Assembly: GCA_041572755.1 (NCBI GenBank)
Contig: JBFFRY010000061.1
Coordinates: 1 to 6,013 of the forward strand
Source of the DNA: JBFELU01 sp041572755
Lineage (GTDB): Bacteria > Actinomycetota > Acidimicrobiia > Spongiisociales > UBA11373
Direction of reading: 5' to 3'
Length of the DNA: 6,013 bases
The position numbers and the translations under genes were made by a program. A model generated the notes under the pieces. That model was not told the origin of the DNA and made no database searches. It worked only from the letters and a program-made list of their open reading frames with translations. This document shows positions 5,797 through 6,013 of this stretch, one piece after another (the stretch's first letter is position 1; each line of letters begins with the position of its first letter).

Positions 5797-6013
5797 GCCT
5801 GGGGGAGGAGGGCCGACCGGCGTCTGTTGGGCCGGAGGCCGAAGTCGGCCCGGGCGTGTGACGGCCGCTGGTGGGGCTGGGGGTCCCCGCCTGGGGGAGG
5901 AGGGCCGACCGGCGTCTGTTGGGCCGGAGGCCGAAGTCGGCCCGGGCGTGTGACGGCCGCTGGTGGGGCTGGGGGTCCCCGCCTGGGGGAGGAGGGCCGA
6001 CCGGCGTCTGTTC
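5797..6013. repeat. Perfect 92-bp tandem repeat, about 2.4 copies, reaching the window end
   Basis: Copies are 5797-5888, 5889-5980 and a partial copy from 5981. The first two are identical at all 92 positions. The third matches for 32 bases and differs only at the last base (C at 6013 where the others have G). Each unit contains GGGCCGAC and its reverse complement GTCGGCCC 26 bases apart, a tighter palindrome GGCCGA-AG-TCGGCC (5837-5850 in the first copy), and a GGGGTCCCC palindrome at its end. The period is not a multiple of three, so the array cannot be an in-frame coding repeat, and I see no RNA gene or ORF in it. It sits 81 bases upstream of the SDR/5-alpha-reductase operon. The bases between 5716 and 5796 hold the Shine-Dalgarno and otherwise nothing firm. 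Confidence 0.95.

Noticed and set aside
5797..6013. CRISPR array
   Set aside because: The repeats are contiguous and identical through the whole 92-base period; there are no distinct spacers and no short repeat unit.

Overview
The window is very GC-rich, with strong G/C bias at third codon positions. Its tRNA has no encoded CCA end, and its genes suggest a high-GC Gram-positive bacterium (Actinomycetota, possibly Acidimicrobiia or a relative). That placement is an inference from gene style; no marker gene here settles it.

Layout. Bases 1-549 (+) are the 3' part of an RdgB/HAM1-type nucleotide-pool sanitising enzyme, cut by the window edge and followed by a strong perfect hairpin. Bases 670-2724 (+) encode a large secreted mosaic protein: Sec signal, two PKD-type domains, thirteen RTX calcium-binding nonapeptides, a VanW domain and a G5-like tail. 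After 36 bases comes a universal stress protein (2761-3204, +) with a near-perfect Shine-Dalgarno. It converges on a tRNA-Leu(UAG) on the minus strand (3252-3334), with a hairpin between the two. A rhodanese-domain lipoprotein (3359-3766, -) lies 24 bases upstream of the tRNA in the same direction.

The spacer 3767-3955 holds no intact gene, but its plus strand carries what looks like the C-terminal tail of an amidohydrolase, probably a gene remnant. Next is a tight two-gene minus-strand operon: an extended SDR of the 3beta-HSD/dihydroflavonol-reductase type (4711-5715), then a close homologue of eukaryotic steroid 5-alpha-reductase (3956-4714), joined by a 4-base ATGA overlap. Together they look like a short sterol, steroid or related lipid redox module. 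Upstream of it, from 5797 to the window end, is a perfect tandem repeat of period 92 bases (two full copies and part of a third).

The most interesting items are the PKD-RTX-VanW fusion with an altered VanW core motif, the steroid-reductase operon, the 92-base tandem repeat and the amidohydrolase remnant. I see no complete novel system such as a defence island, CRISPR array, transposon or biosynthetic cluster.
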